NCBI GenBank assembly: GCA_900474095.1 | Contig: UCOA01000091.1 | Location: 1-52,829 of the forward strand | Origin: Hyphomicrobiales bacterium | Lineage (GTDB): Bacteria > Pseudomonadota > Alphaproteobacteria > Rhizobiales > Rhizobiaceae | Reading direction: 5' to 3' | Length of the DNA: 52,829 nucleotides | In this document: one piece after another, positions 46,420 to 52,829 of the stretch | Layout of the letters: every line of letters starts with the position of its first letter | Numbering within the stretch: the stretch's first letter is position 1 | Made by a program: the position numbers and the translations under genes | The notes under the pieces: model-generated | Seen by the model: the letters and a program-made list of their open reading frames with translations, nothing else | Databases searched by the model: none | Told to the model about the DNA's origin: nothing

Positions 46420-47313
46420 ATGAAAAAGCTTGTTACAGGCATTCTTTCGCTCGCAGTCGTCGCAGGCCTTGGCGCCGGCATCGTGTTCGCCCAGGAGGCT
46501 GGCGAACACAAAGCCGAAGGCGGTGCCGCCGAGGAGGAACATGCAGGCGGTACGCCGCACTTCCCAATCCACAAACCGGAGCAGGAAGAATGGACCTTCG
46601 CCGGCCCGTTCGGCCATTATGACAAGGGTCAGCTGCAGCGCGGCCTGAAGGTCTACACCGAAGTCTGTTCCGCCTGCCACTCGATGGACCTCGTCGCCTT
46701 CCGCACGCTCGCAGGCCTCGGTTATTCCGAAGCGCAGGTGAAGACCTTCGCAGCCAACTACGAAGTCCAGGACGGCCCGAACGCCGATGGCGAGATGTTC
46801 AACCGTAAGGCTCTGCCTTCCGATCATTTCCCGTCGCCTTATCCGAACGCTGAAGCAGCCGCTGCCGCCAACAATGGTGCTGCCCCGCCGGATTTCTCGC
46901 TGATCGCCAAGGCACGCGGCATCGAGCGCGGCTTCCCGACCTTCGTCTTCGACATGTTCACGCAGTATCAGGAAGGCGGACCGGACTATATCCACGCGCT
47001 CCTGAACGGCTATCAGGAACCACCAGCTGGCACGGAAGTCGCTGAAGGCACACACTACAACCCCTATTTCGCCAGTGCCTCGGCACTTGCGATGGCAAAG
47101 CCGCTGTCCGACGATCAGGTCACTTATGACGACGGCGCGCCACAGACGGTCGAGCAGTATTCGCGCGACGTCGCGTCCTTCCTGATGTGGGCCGCCGAGC
47201 CGCATCTTGAGGACCGCAAGCGCACCGGCTTCATGGTCATGGTTTTCCTGCTGATCTTTACCGGCCTGATCTACCTGACGAAGAAGTCGGTCTACGCCAA
47301 CAAGGAACATTGA
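46420..47313 (+). CDS. petC: Ubiquinol-cytochrome c reductase cytochrome c1
   Basis: 297 residues from ATG 46420 (AAGGA ~10 bases upstream). An ATG at 46390 overlapping the petB stop is also possible. Signal peptide to about residue 24 (VFA-QEAG), heme c motif CSACH at 83-87, a Glu/Ala-rich acidic segment 25-45, and a C-terminal membrane anchor (GFMVMVFLLIFTGLIYL). Completes the bc1 complex. A strong terminator follows. Confidence 0.97.
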   Translation: MKKLVTGILSLAVVAGLGAGIVFAQEAGEHKAEGGAAEEEHAGGTPHFPIHKPEQEEWTFAGPFGHYDKGQLQRGLKVYTEVCSACHSMDLVAFRTLAGLGYSEAQVKTFAANYEVQDGPNADGEMFNRKALPSDHFPSPYPNAEAAAAANNGAAPPDFSLIAKARGIERGFPTFVFDMFTQYQEGGPDYIHALLNGYQEPPAGTEVAEGTHYNPYFASASALAMAKPLSDDQVTYDDGAPQTVEQYSRDVASFLMWAAEPHLEDRKRTGFMVMVFLLIFTGLIYLTKKSVYANKEH

Positions 47314-47318
47314 TCCGG

Positions 47319-47687
47319 TCACGGATTTTCAGCCCACGATGCAAACCTCCGGCTCCGGCCGGAGGTTTTTTGATTCCGGGCGGCGTCCGGCTTCCTCCCG
47401 GACATTTCCGATCCGTGCAGCACGCGCAGATGCTTGGCAAAGGCCACGAGCCAAGCATCGTCGGTGGCGGCGATGCACGCCGGTAGCAACGTAGCAAAGG
47501 TCGATCCCCCGGCGGTTCTCCCCGGAACGATCCGCTTCCGCATCGGGCCGGTACAGCAACCGTCGCGGCGGCATTTTCGAATGCGGCAGAAGGTGTGGAT
47601 GTCCATGTCAGTCGCCGTTACTCGGCTGATCCGCTCGAACTCGGCCTGCGTCAAAGGTTCGGTATTGTCCGGCCTGCTTTCGCCCAT
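47319..47687 (-). CDS. Small Cys-rich hypothetical protein
   Basis: 122 residues from ATG 47687 after AAGGAG. The centre has FCRIRKCRRDGCCTGP, a cluster of four cysteines that could bind a metal. The N-terminal acidic helix (LTQAEFERISRVTATDMD) looks genuine. I recall similar small proteins in rhizobia but cannot name the family. The C-terminal end crosses the petC terminator and is Arg-rich, so the true stop may be correct but this segment is less credible. Confidence 0.65.
   Translation of the reverse strand: MGESRPDNTEPLTQAEFERISRVTATDMDIHTFCRIRKCRRDGCCTGPMRKRIVPGRTAGGSTFATLLPACIAATDDAWLVAFAKHLRVLHGSEMSGRKPDAARNQKTSGRSRRFASWAENP
47344..47371 (+). terminator. Intrinsic terminator of petABC
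   Basis: AACCTCCGG (47344-47352) pairs with CCGGAGGTT (47359-47367), loop CTCCGG, then TTTTTT. It lies 30 bases after the petC stop and overlaps the end of the opposite-strand Cys-rich ORF. Confidence 0.92.
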
Positions 47688-48206
47688 TGGATTTTTCTCC
47701 TTTCGACGGGCAACCGACAGCGTTCACGCGGCGGCTTTCCGTCCGTGTTTGCGACGGTCTCTTTATGTCCCGTGACCAGATCGGCCGGGGCCCGGCATGT
47801 GCCGTGACAAAGAGAATTGAACTGACACGATGCCGTGCCCCGTTCGGTGTCTTTTGCCGCGCCTCTAGGTTCTTCTACGTCCTTCGCCATTGCGGCCAAG
47901 GATTTGTGTGCCCGTGGCGGGGCCACTTATCCGCCCCGCCTTTCCGTCGGTAGACCATGCCCTGGACCAAGTTGGCGTGGCATGCCCGGCACACCCGGCC
48001 TCTTTTGAGGCCGGAGGAGAACCACCTTCCGCGCAGCCCCTGAAACCCGGCGTGCGTTTGCACCGAAATTCCAGGGCACCGGTCCCGCCTCGCCGGTAAC
48101 GCTCACCGGTGTATCCGCGACAGGACACGGGCATTGTATGCGCGGGTTTCGGAGCGGGGAAAATGGCGGGGTGCTTTTGTTGATTTTATTGAGATGTTTT
48201 GAAACA

Positions 48207-48267
48207 CTACAGCGCCGCGCGTCAAACCGGATGCGCGAACGACGCTGTAGCACTTTGAAACTGCTGC
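48207..48267 (-). repeat. Dispersed 61-bp rhizobial palindromic repeat, copy 2
   Basis: Inverted copy of 21772-21832, identical at 57 of 61 positions; the four differences lie in the central loop region and the two ends are identical. Flanks beyond the element differ from copy 1. Confidence 0.85.
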
Positions 48268-48309
48268 GTACGGAGCGGCCTGTATTCTCCTGCGCGCTCC
48301 GTTCGCGCT

Positions 48310-48428
48310 CACTTCTCCCCAGCGGGAAGAAGTGCCGAGCATATGCGAAGCGATAAGGGGCTCCGCGATTTCGGCGCCAGCCGCCGGCGTTCGGCGCCAC
48401 CTTCTCCCCGGCGGGGAGAAGGTGGCGC
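48310..48428. repeat. Two CTTCTCCCC-type palindromes
   Basis: 48310-48334 pairs CACTTCTCCCC with GGGAAGAAGTG (one mismatch, loop AGC). 48394-48428 pairs GCGCCACCTTCTCCCC with its perfect complement around GGC, a 16-bp stem. The shared CTTCTCCCC core with an AGC/GGC loop is a common rhizobial intergenic palindrome in my recollection. They lie together just downstream of the giant gene's stop codon. Confidence 0.8.
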
Positions 48429-48544
48429 AATCGCAAATCAAGGGGTCTCCGTCGATCTCTTGCGTGGCTACCCCACGTGGACATGCCTCTCAGCGAGGAA
48501 GGAGCAAGCCGATTGAGCGTATCGAAAGACCCTTCGGCCGCCGA

Positions 48545-51500
48545 CTAGCTGAACCGTCCAGCCGCGTGCGCCAGCATCGTGTAGACCTTGCCGGTATCGG
48601 ACGTCAGGTAGCTCTGCGTCATCACCTTGTCGCTGTCGTTGCGGGCGACGTCGCCGAGCAGTTTTTCGAAATCGGCGATGTAGCGGTCGACGGCGGTGCG
48701 GAACTCCGGCTCGCGGTCGTATTTGCGCTTGATCTCGTCGAAGGTCTGCTGGCCTTTCAGCGTGTAGAGGCGGCGGGTGAAGACGTCGCGTTCGCCGCGC
48801 TGGTAGCGGCGCCACAGATCGACCGAGGCGTCGTGGTCGATGGCGCGGGCGATGTCGACCGACAGCGAGTTCAGCGATTCCATGACATGGCGCGGATTGC
48901 GGGTATCACCGGCGCGGGCGGCAGGCTGTGCCTCGCTTGCGCGTTGCGCAGGGACGGGCGCCGGTGTCTCTTCGTCGCGCGATGCACCGCGCAGCAGGTC
49001 ACGCATCCAGCCGCTGCCTTCGCCTGAGGGCGGAAGTGTCACCGCCGCCGGCTCCTGCTGTTGGAGAACCGGCTGCCGGACGATCGGCTGCTGGGCGGCT
49101 GGACGCGGCTGTTCCAGGCCGAGGCTGCCACGGAGCAGGGGCTCCTGCTCCTGGCGGCGCGGCTCTGCGGCCGGTTGCTGGGCCACGGCGCGGACCGCGG
49201 CCGCGGGCTGCTGTTGTGCGACGGCCTGCTGGCGGGGCGCCGGCTGGGCAATCTCAAGCTGGCCGGAGGATTTGCCGATGATGTCGGAAAGTTCCTGCAG
49301 CGCCTTGATCTGTTCGGCAACGGCGCGGCGCATGACCGAGGCGTTTTCCTTGGCTTCTTCCGGCAGATCGAAGGCGCCGCGCTTCAGTTCCTCGCGGGTC
49401 ATGTCGAGCTCGCGACGGATCTCGTTGGCCGAGCGGCGGATTTCCTCGGTCGCGCCGCTGAAGCGGCCGACGGCTTCTTCGACGGCCTTGCGGATCGCTT
49501 CGCTCATCTGCTGGGCGGCGCCGTCCGACTTCTTGCCGGTTTCGGTCATCATCCGGTCGATATCCGACAGCGAGGCGCCGACGCTGCCGCGCAGGCGCGA
49601 GGCAACTTCCTTGGAGCGCTCCTCGGCGCGGGCAAAGGCACCCTCGACGGAGGCGCCTGCATCCTCGCCGGCCTTGGCGACGGCGGCGCGCATGGCTTCG
49701 CTCGCCGACGTTGCGCGGGCTTCGGCTTCCGACAACGTCTTGCTGACATCGGCGAAGGAGGCCTGGACGCCGGCGCGCAGGTTGCTGGCGATTTCGTTCG
49801 AGCGTTCCTCGGCGCGAACGAATACCGATTCGACCGACATGCTGGCTTCATCGCCTGCCTTGACGACCGCATCGCGCATGGCCTCGGCAGCGGAGGCGGC
49901 GCGCTGTTCTGCATCCGTCAGGATACGCCCGACATCGTTGAAGGACGTCTGGATGCCGGAGCGCAGGTTGCCTGCGATCTGCGCCGAGCGGTCTTCGGCG
50001 CGCTGGAAGGCGCCATCGACAAAGCCTTCGAGGGCATGCATGGTCTTCTCGATCTCTTCCGAGCGGCTGACAAGACCGACGGAGAGGGTGCGCAGTGCAT
50101 CCTGCCGTTCTTCGAGCGTGCTGACGAGATTGGACTGTGCTGCGCCCAGAAGGTCGGATGCCTGGCTGAGCACCTTGGAGTGATCTTCGAAGCGCCCGAC
50201 GATGCCGCCGATCTGCGACAGGGTCGAGCCGGAGATATTGGCGAGCTTGTCGACCTTGCCTTCGAGAAGGCGGGTCGAGGTGGACAGCATGTCGGAAGCG
50301 CGACTGGCCGATTCCGAGAACCGCGTGGTGGTCGTTTCCAGTTGCTGGTCCATGGCGCCGAGATTGGCGCTTGCCTGCTCGATGACGCCTGCGATCGACG
50401 AATTGCTCGCCGCCAATTGATCGATCAGACCCATGGCCGTCGACTGCAGACGGCTCTCGACCATCTTCATCGCCTTGGCGGTTTCTTCCGCGCGGCTCGA
50501 GATGGCATTCAACGTCTCGCCGGTGCGGGTGGTCAGGCTCTCGAGCAGTGTCGCATTTTCGGCGCGCAGGCGTTCCGCGCTCTCGCGGGCAACCTCGCTG
50601 ATGCGGTCTGCGGCTTCCTTGCCGGTGGCGGCGTACTGATCGATGACCGGGCGAGCCTTCTCGTCGATCAGGCGCGACAGTTCGGCGGAACGGCCGGCGA
50701 GCATCGAGTTGAGCTCGCGCGTGCTGTCGTCAAGGGTGGTGCGGATCGTGTTGCCGCGCGCTTCCAGGGCCGTCTCCACGTCGGTGAGGCTCTGCTGCAG
50801 CGACGATGCCTGTTCCACCACACGGGACTGCGTCTGGGCGATCCGGGCGGCCGCACCATCGGTTGCTTCTCCGACGGAACGCGCCAGTTCGGCGCTGCGC
50901 ATAGCGGCTGTCGCGGCGGTCTGCTCGATGCTGGACTGGAAATCGGACTGACGCGCGGCCATTGCCTGCGCAAAATCCTCGCCGGCCTTGGCCAGCAGCT
51001 CGGCAGAGCGCACGGCTTCGGCATCGATGCCCTGCGCCGCGTCGCTGACGGCGCCGCGCAGGTTCGTCACGAGACCGGCGGCCTTACCTTCGATCGTCCG
51101 ACTGACATTGTCGAGACCGATCGACAAGGCACGGTCCATGGTGCCCAGCCGCTCTTCGATGCGTCCCGTACCGCCCTCGATGCTGGCTTCGATACGAGCG
51201 GCTGCTTCGTCGCTGACGCGACCGAGTTCAGCCGTATGGCTGGACAGCGTATCGGCAATGCGGGTTGCAGCCGCGCCGCTGATGCGGTCGATCTCGTCCG
51301 TGCGCCCGGCCAGGCTGTCGGAAATGCGGGTTGCGGCGGCCGTGCTGATCCGATCCAGCTCCGCCGTGCGGTCAGACAATGTTTCTGCGATCCGTGCTGC
51401 GGCGCTGTTGCCGATGCGGTCGATTTCTTCGGTGCGGCTGGCAAGGCTGTCAGCAATCATCGCGGCGGCGGCCGTGCTGACCTGATCGAATTCAGCCGTG

Positions 51501-52829
51501 TGGTCGGAAAGGGCGTCGGCGATGCGGGCGGCGGCGACGCTGCCGATGCGGTCGATTTCCTCGGCGCGTCCGGCAAGGCTGTCGGCTATGCGTGCCGCAG
51601 CCCTGTCGCTGACCTGGTCGAATTGGGAGACCTTGGCGGACAGAGTGTCGGCAATCCTCTGGCCGGCATTGTCGACGAACTCGCTGACGCCGCCGACGCT
51701 GTCGCGAATACGGCCTTCGAGAGTACCAAGGCTGCCTTCAATGCGCGCACCGGTTTCGTCGACGCTGCTGTTGATTGCCGAGAGGGACGTGTCCATCCGG
51801 TGCGTCAGCGTATCGGCGGCGCGGCTGATATGGTCGGCGGTTTCGCCGAGCTGGGTTGCGACGTGGCTGGTGCTTGCCAGCATACGCTGTTCGAGCGCCG
51901 CGGCACTCTTGTCTATGACGCCCCCAAGTTCCGCCTGGCGCTCTTCCAGCGTCATTTCAAGCATGCTGGCGCTGGTGGCGATCGTCGTGGCGATGGAGGT
52001 TGCCTGTTCGCTGAGCACGTCGGAAAGCTGTTCGGTTCCATGGGTGACGGCAACGTTGATCGCGTTGAGCCGGTCGTCCAGCGTCGCCCGGATCTGATCA
52101 TGGGTGGAGGCCAGCGATGTCGCCAGCTGACCGGCGCGGCCGGACAGCGTCTGCTCGATATCGGACGCCTTGTCGGCCATCGATACAGCCAGTTCCGAGG
52201 CATGGCTGGACAGGGCCGTGGCGATCTCGGCCGAGGTGCTGGTCATCGTGCCGGCGATCTCGCTGACACGGCCGCTAAGGTTTTCGGCGATCGCTGCAAC
52301 GCGGCCCGAAAGCTGCTGCTCGATATCGCCGACGCGGTCGGCCATGGTTTCTGCGATCGCGCTGGCGCGATAGGAGAGGCCGTCGGCGATTTCTTCCGTG
52401 CGATCGCTCAACGTGTCGACCATTTCGGTCGCGCGGGCGGCCAGGGTGCCGGTGATCTCTGCCGAGCGCTCGGAGAGAAGCGTATCGAGCGTCGCCGTCT
52501 GGCTCGCGAGGGTGTCGCTGAGCGTGCGGCTTTGTTCTGACAGCAGCGTTTCCAACCGTTCCGTCGTGCCGCCGATCGCGTTTTCGATCGCGCCTGCAGA
52601 CGAGGTGAGAACGTTGGCGAGCGAGCCGGTACGCTGCGACAGCATCGTGTCGATCCGTTCTGCCGTGCCGTCAAAGGCGCTGTCGATCGCCGCCGTTGAC
52701 GAGGTCAGCACGTTTTCGAGCGCGCCGGTGCGCTGCGCGAGGACCGCATCAATACGTTCCGCCGTGCCGTCAAAGGCACTGTCGATCGCCGCCGTCGATG
52801 AGGTCAGTACGTTTGCGAGCGCGCCGGTG
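48545..52829 (-). CDS. Giant hendecad-repeat coiled-coil protein, GPR/RgsE-like (N-terminus outside window)
   Basis: More than 1,420 codons open to the window edge; the true start lies beyond 52829. Most of the protein is an 11-residue (hendecad) repeat such as IAETMADRVGD, IEQQLSGRVAA, IAENLSGRVSE; stretches form 22-residue and 33-residue higher-order units, and three 62-residue units sit near 49500-50030. An Ala/Pro/Gln-rich linker (about 49015-49260) precedes a conserved C-terminal domain (about 48545-48890, RHVMESLNSLSVDIARAIDHD onward). The whole matches the apolipoprotein-like giant proteins that organise polar growth in Rhizobiales (GPR in Agrobacterium, RgsE in Sinorhizobium), an assignment from architecture and recollection. 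Confidence 0.8.
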   Translation of the reverse strand, partial: TGALANVLTSSTAAIDSAFDGTAERIDAVLAQRTGALENVLTSSTAAIDSAFDGTAERIDTMLSQRTGSLANVLTSSAGAIENAIGGTTERLETLLSEQSRTLSDTLASQTATLDTLLSERSAEITGTLAARATEMVDTLSDRTEEIADGLSYRASAIAETMADRVGDIEQQLSGRVAAIAENLSGRVSEIAGTMTSTSAEIATALSSHASELAVSMADKASDIEQTLSGRAGQLATSLASTHDQIRATLDDRLNAINVAVTHGTEQLSDVLSEQATSIATTIATSASMLEMTLEERQAELGGVIDKSAAALEQRMLASTSHVATQLGETADHISRAADTLTHRMDTSLSAINSSVDETGARIEGSLGTLEGRIRDSVGGVSEFVDNAGQRIADTLSAKVSQFDQVSDRAAARIADSLAGRAEEIDRIGSVAAARIADALSDHTAEFDQVSTAAAAMIADSLASRTEEIDRIGNSAAARIAETLSDRTAELDRISTAAATRISDSLAGRTDEIDRISGAAATRIADTLSSHTAELGRVSDEAAARIEASIEGGTGRIEERLGTMDRALSIGLDNVSRTIEGKAAGLVTNLRGAVSDAAQGIDAEAVRSAELLAKAGEDFAQAMAARQSDFQSSIEQTAATAAMRSAELARSVGEATDGAAARIAQTQSRVVEQASSLQQSLTDVETALEARGNTIRTTLDDSTRELNSMLAGRSAELSRLIDEKARPVIDQYAATGKEAADRISEVARESAERLRAENATLLESLTTRTGETLNAISSRAEETAKAMKMVESRLQSTAMGLIDQLAASNSSIAGVIEQASANLGAMDQQLETTTTRFSESASRASDMLSTSTRLLEGKVDKLANISGSTLSQIGGIVGRFEDHSKVLSQASDLLGAAQSNLVSTLEERQDALRTLSVGLVSRSEEIEKTMHALEGFVDGAFQRAEDRSAQIAGNLRSGIQTSFNDVGRILTDAEQRAASAAEAMRDAVVKAGDEASMSVESVFVRAEERSNEIASNLRAGVQASFADVSKTLSEAEARATSASEAMRAAVAKAGEDAGASVEGAFARAEERSKEVASRLRGSVGASLSDIDRMMTETGKKSDGAAQQMSEAIRKAVEEAVGRFSGATEEIRRSANEIRRELDMTREELKRGAFDLPEEAKENASVMRRAVAEQIKALQELSDIIGKSSGQLEIAQPAPRQQAVAQQQPAAAVRAVAQQPAAEPRRQEQEPLLRGSLGLEQPRPAAQQPIVRQPVLQQQEPAAVTLPPSGEGSGWMRDLLRGASRDEETPAPVPAQRASEAQPAARAGDTRNPRHVMESLNSLSVDIARAIDHDASVDLWRRYQRGERDVFTRRLYTLKGQQTFDEIKRKYDREPEFRTAVDRYIADFEKLLGDVARNDSDKVMTQSYLTSDTGKVYTMLAHAAGRFS
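51186..51650. repeat. 66-bp tandem repeats within the giant gene
   Basis: About seven coding copies of a 22-residue unit (two hendecads), for example ARIADSLAGRAEEIDRIGSV. The DNA is similar but not identical between copies. Confidence 0.8.
52520..52829. repeat. 99-bp tandem repeats at the window edge within the giant gene
   Basis: A 33-residue unit (three hendecads; ENVLTSSTAAIDSAFDGTAE core) repeats with 99-bp spacing and continues off the window. Copies at about 52655 and 52754 share a 52-base block with only about five differences, so they are recent duplicates. Confidence 0.8.

Larger units (their letters stand above)
47688..48544. other. Repeat-rich intergenic region, no confident gene
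   Basis: 857 bp between the Cys-rich ORF and the giant gene. It contains a perfect hairpin at 47995-48014 (CCGGCCTC-TTTT-GAGGCCGG), the second 61-bp repeat and two CTTCTCCCC-type palindromes. Several overlapping GC-rich ORFs exist; one, on the minus strand at 47875-48063, encodes a CRACH motif but has no clear start site. No tRNA or transposase is recognisable. Confidence 0.6.

Noticed and set aside
47688..48544. tRNA or small-RNA gene in the repeat-rich gap
   Set aside because: No cloverleaf or T-loop GTTCRANNC arrangement was found; only palindromes were seen.
51186..51650. Regular repeat array considered as a CRISPR
   Set aside because: Repeats are coding, contiguous, diverged, and lack unique spacers.
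49061..52540. Very long plus-strand ORF (1159 codons) opposite the giant gene
   Set aside because: It mirrors the repeats of the minus-strand gene; GC-rich codon bias keeps the opposite frame open, and its Gly/Ala/Arg/Asp composition has no recognisable domain.

Overview
The window is about 53 kb of GC-rich alphaproteobacterial chromosome, most likely from Rhizobiaceae close to Sinorhizobium/Ensifer. This rests on gene content (cobalamin-riboswitch bluB, MaeB-type malic enzyme with a C-terminal phosphotransacetylase domain, fused STAS-MlaE, soxR, trmL, a Rieske/cytochrome b/cytochrome c1 operon, and a giant hendecad-repeat protein like the polar-growth proteins GPR/RgsE) and on rhizobial intergenic palindromes. 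From memory, not checked, the order bluB - DUF2865 - AHL synthase - LuxR - malic enzyme - mla - hemF - soxR - two ABC exporters - petABC parallels a S. meliloti chromosomal block containing bluB, sinRI, dme and fbcFBC.

Layout. 1-4.3 kb: 3' part of a very large, probably exported protein with an N,N-dimethylformamidase-like domain followed by alternating DUF4082 and cadherin-like modules; a small, possibly decayed ORF follows. 4.7-11.6 kb: a sugar-uptake operon (binding protein, two permeases, ATPase) with an apparently cytoplasmic GH30 glycosidase and a divergent ROK regulator with a candidate operator. 11.7-20.7 kb: an LtaS/OpgB-like phosphoglycerol transferase, nadE, a TolB-like propeller, a NYN-LOTUS protein, and a LacI-regulated phytanoyl-CoA-dioxygenase-like/SDR pair. 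20.7-27.2 kb: B12 riboswitch with bluB, a DUF2865 protein, and a quorum-sensing module (luxR then luxI, with a good lux box before luxI) downstream of malic enzyme. 27.4-39.9 kb: LpxH-like phosphoesterase, MFS transporter, dipeptide epimerase, a complete Mla lipid-transport set with its lipoprotein, a BON protein, a His/Gly-rich secreted peptide, hemF, a second MFS transporter, and soxR divergent from an FMN reductase across a near-canonical SoxR operator, then trmL. 40.3-47.3 kb: two consecutive ABC exporters and petABC. 47.3-48.5 kb: a small Cys-rich protein and a repeat-rich intergenic region. 48.5 kb to the end: the C-terminal 1.4 kb codons of a giant coiled-coil protein that runs off the window.

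The most interesting parts are the quorum-sensing module, whose regulator appears to lack a usual ligand-contact Trp; the intact SoxR switch; the intracellular GH30 uptake system; a strong hairpin between the two ABC exporters; an 18-codon leader-like ORF before them; and the hendecad architecture of the giant protein. I found no clear evidence of a wholly new system. No tRNA, rRNA, CRISPR array or intact transposon was seen.
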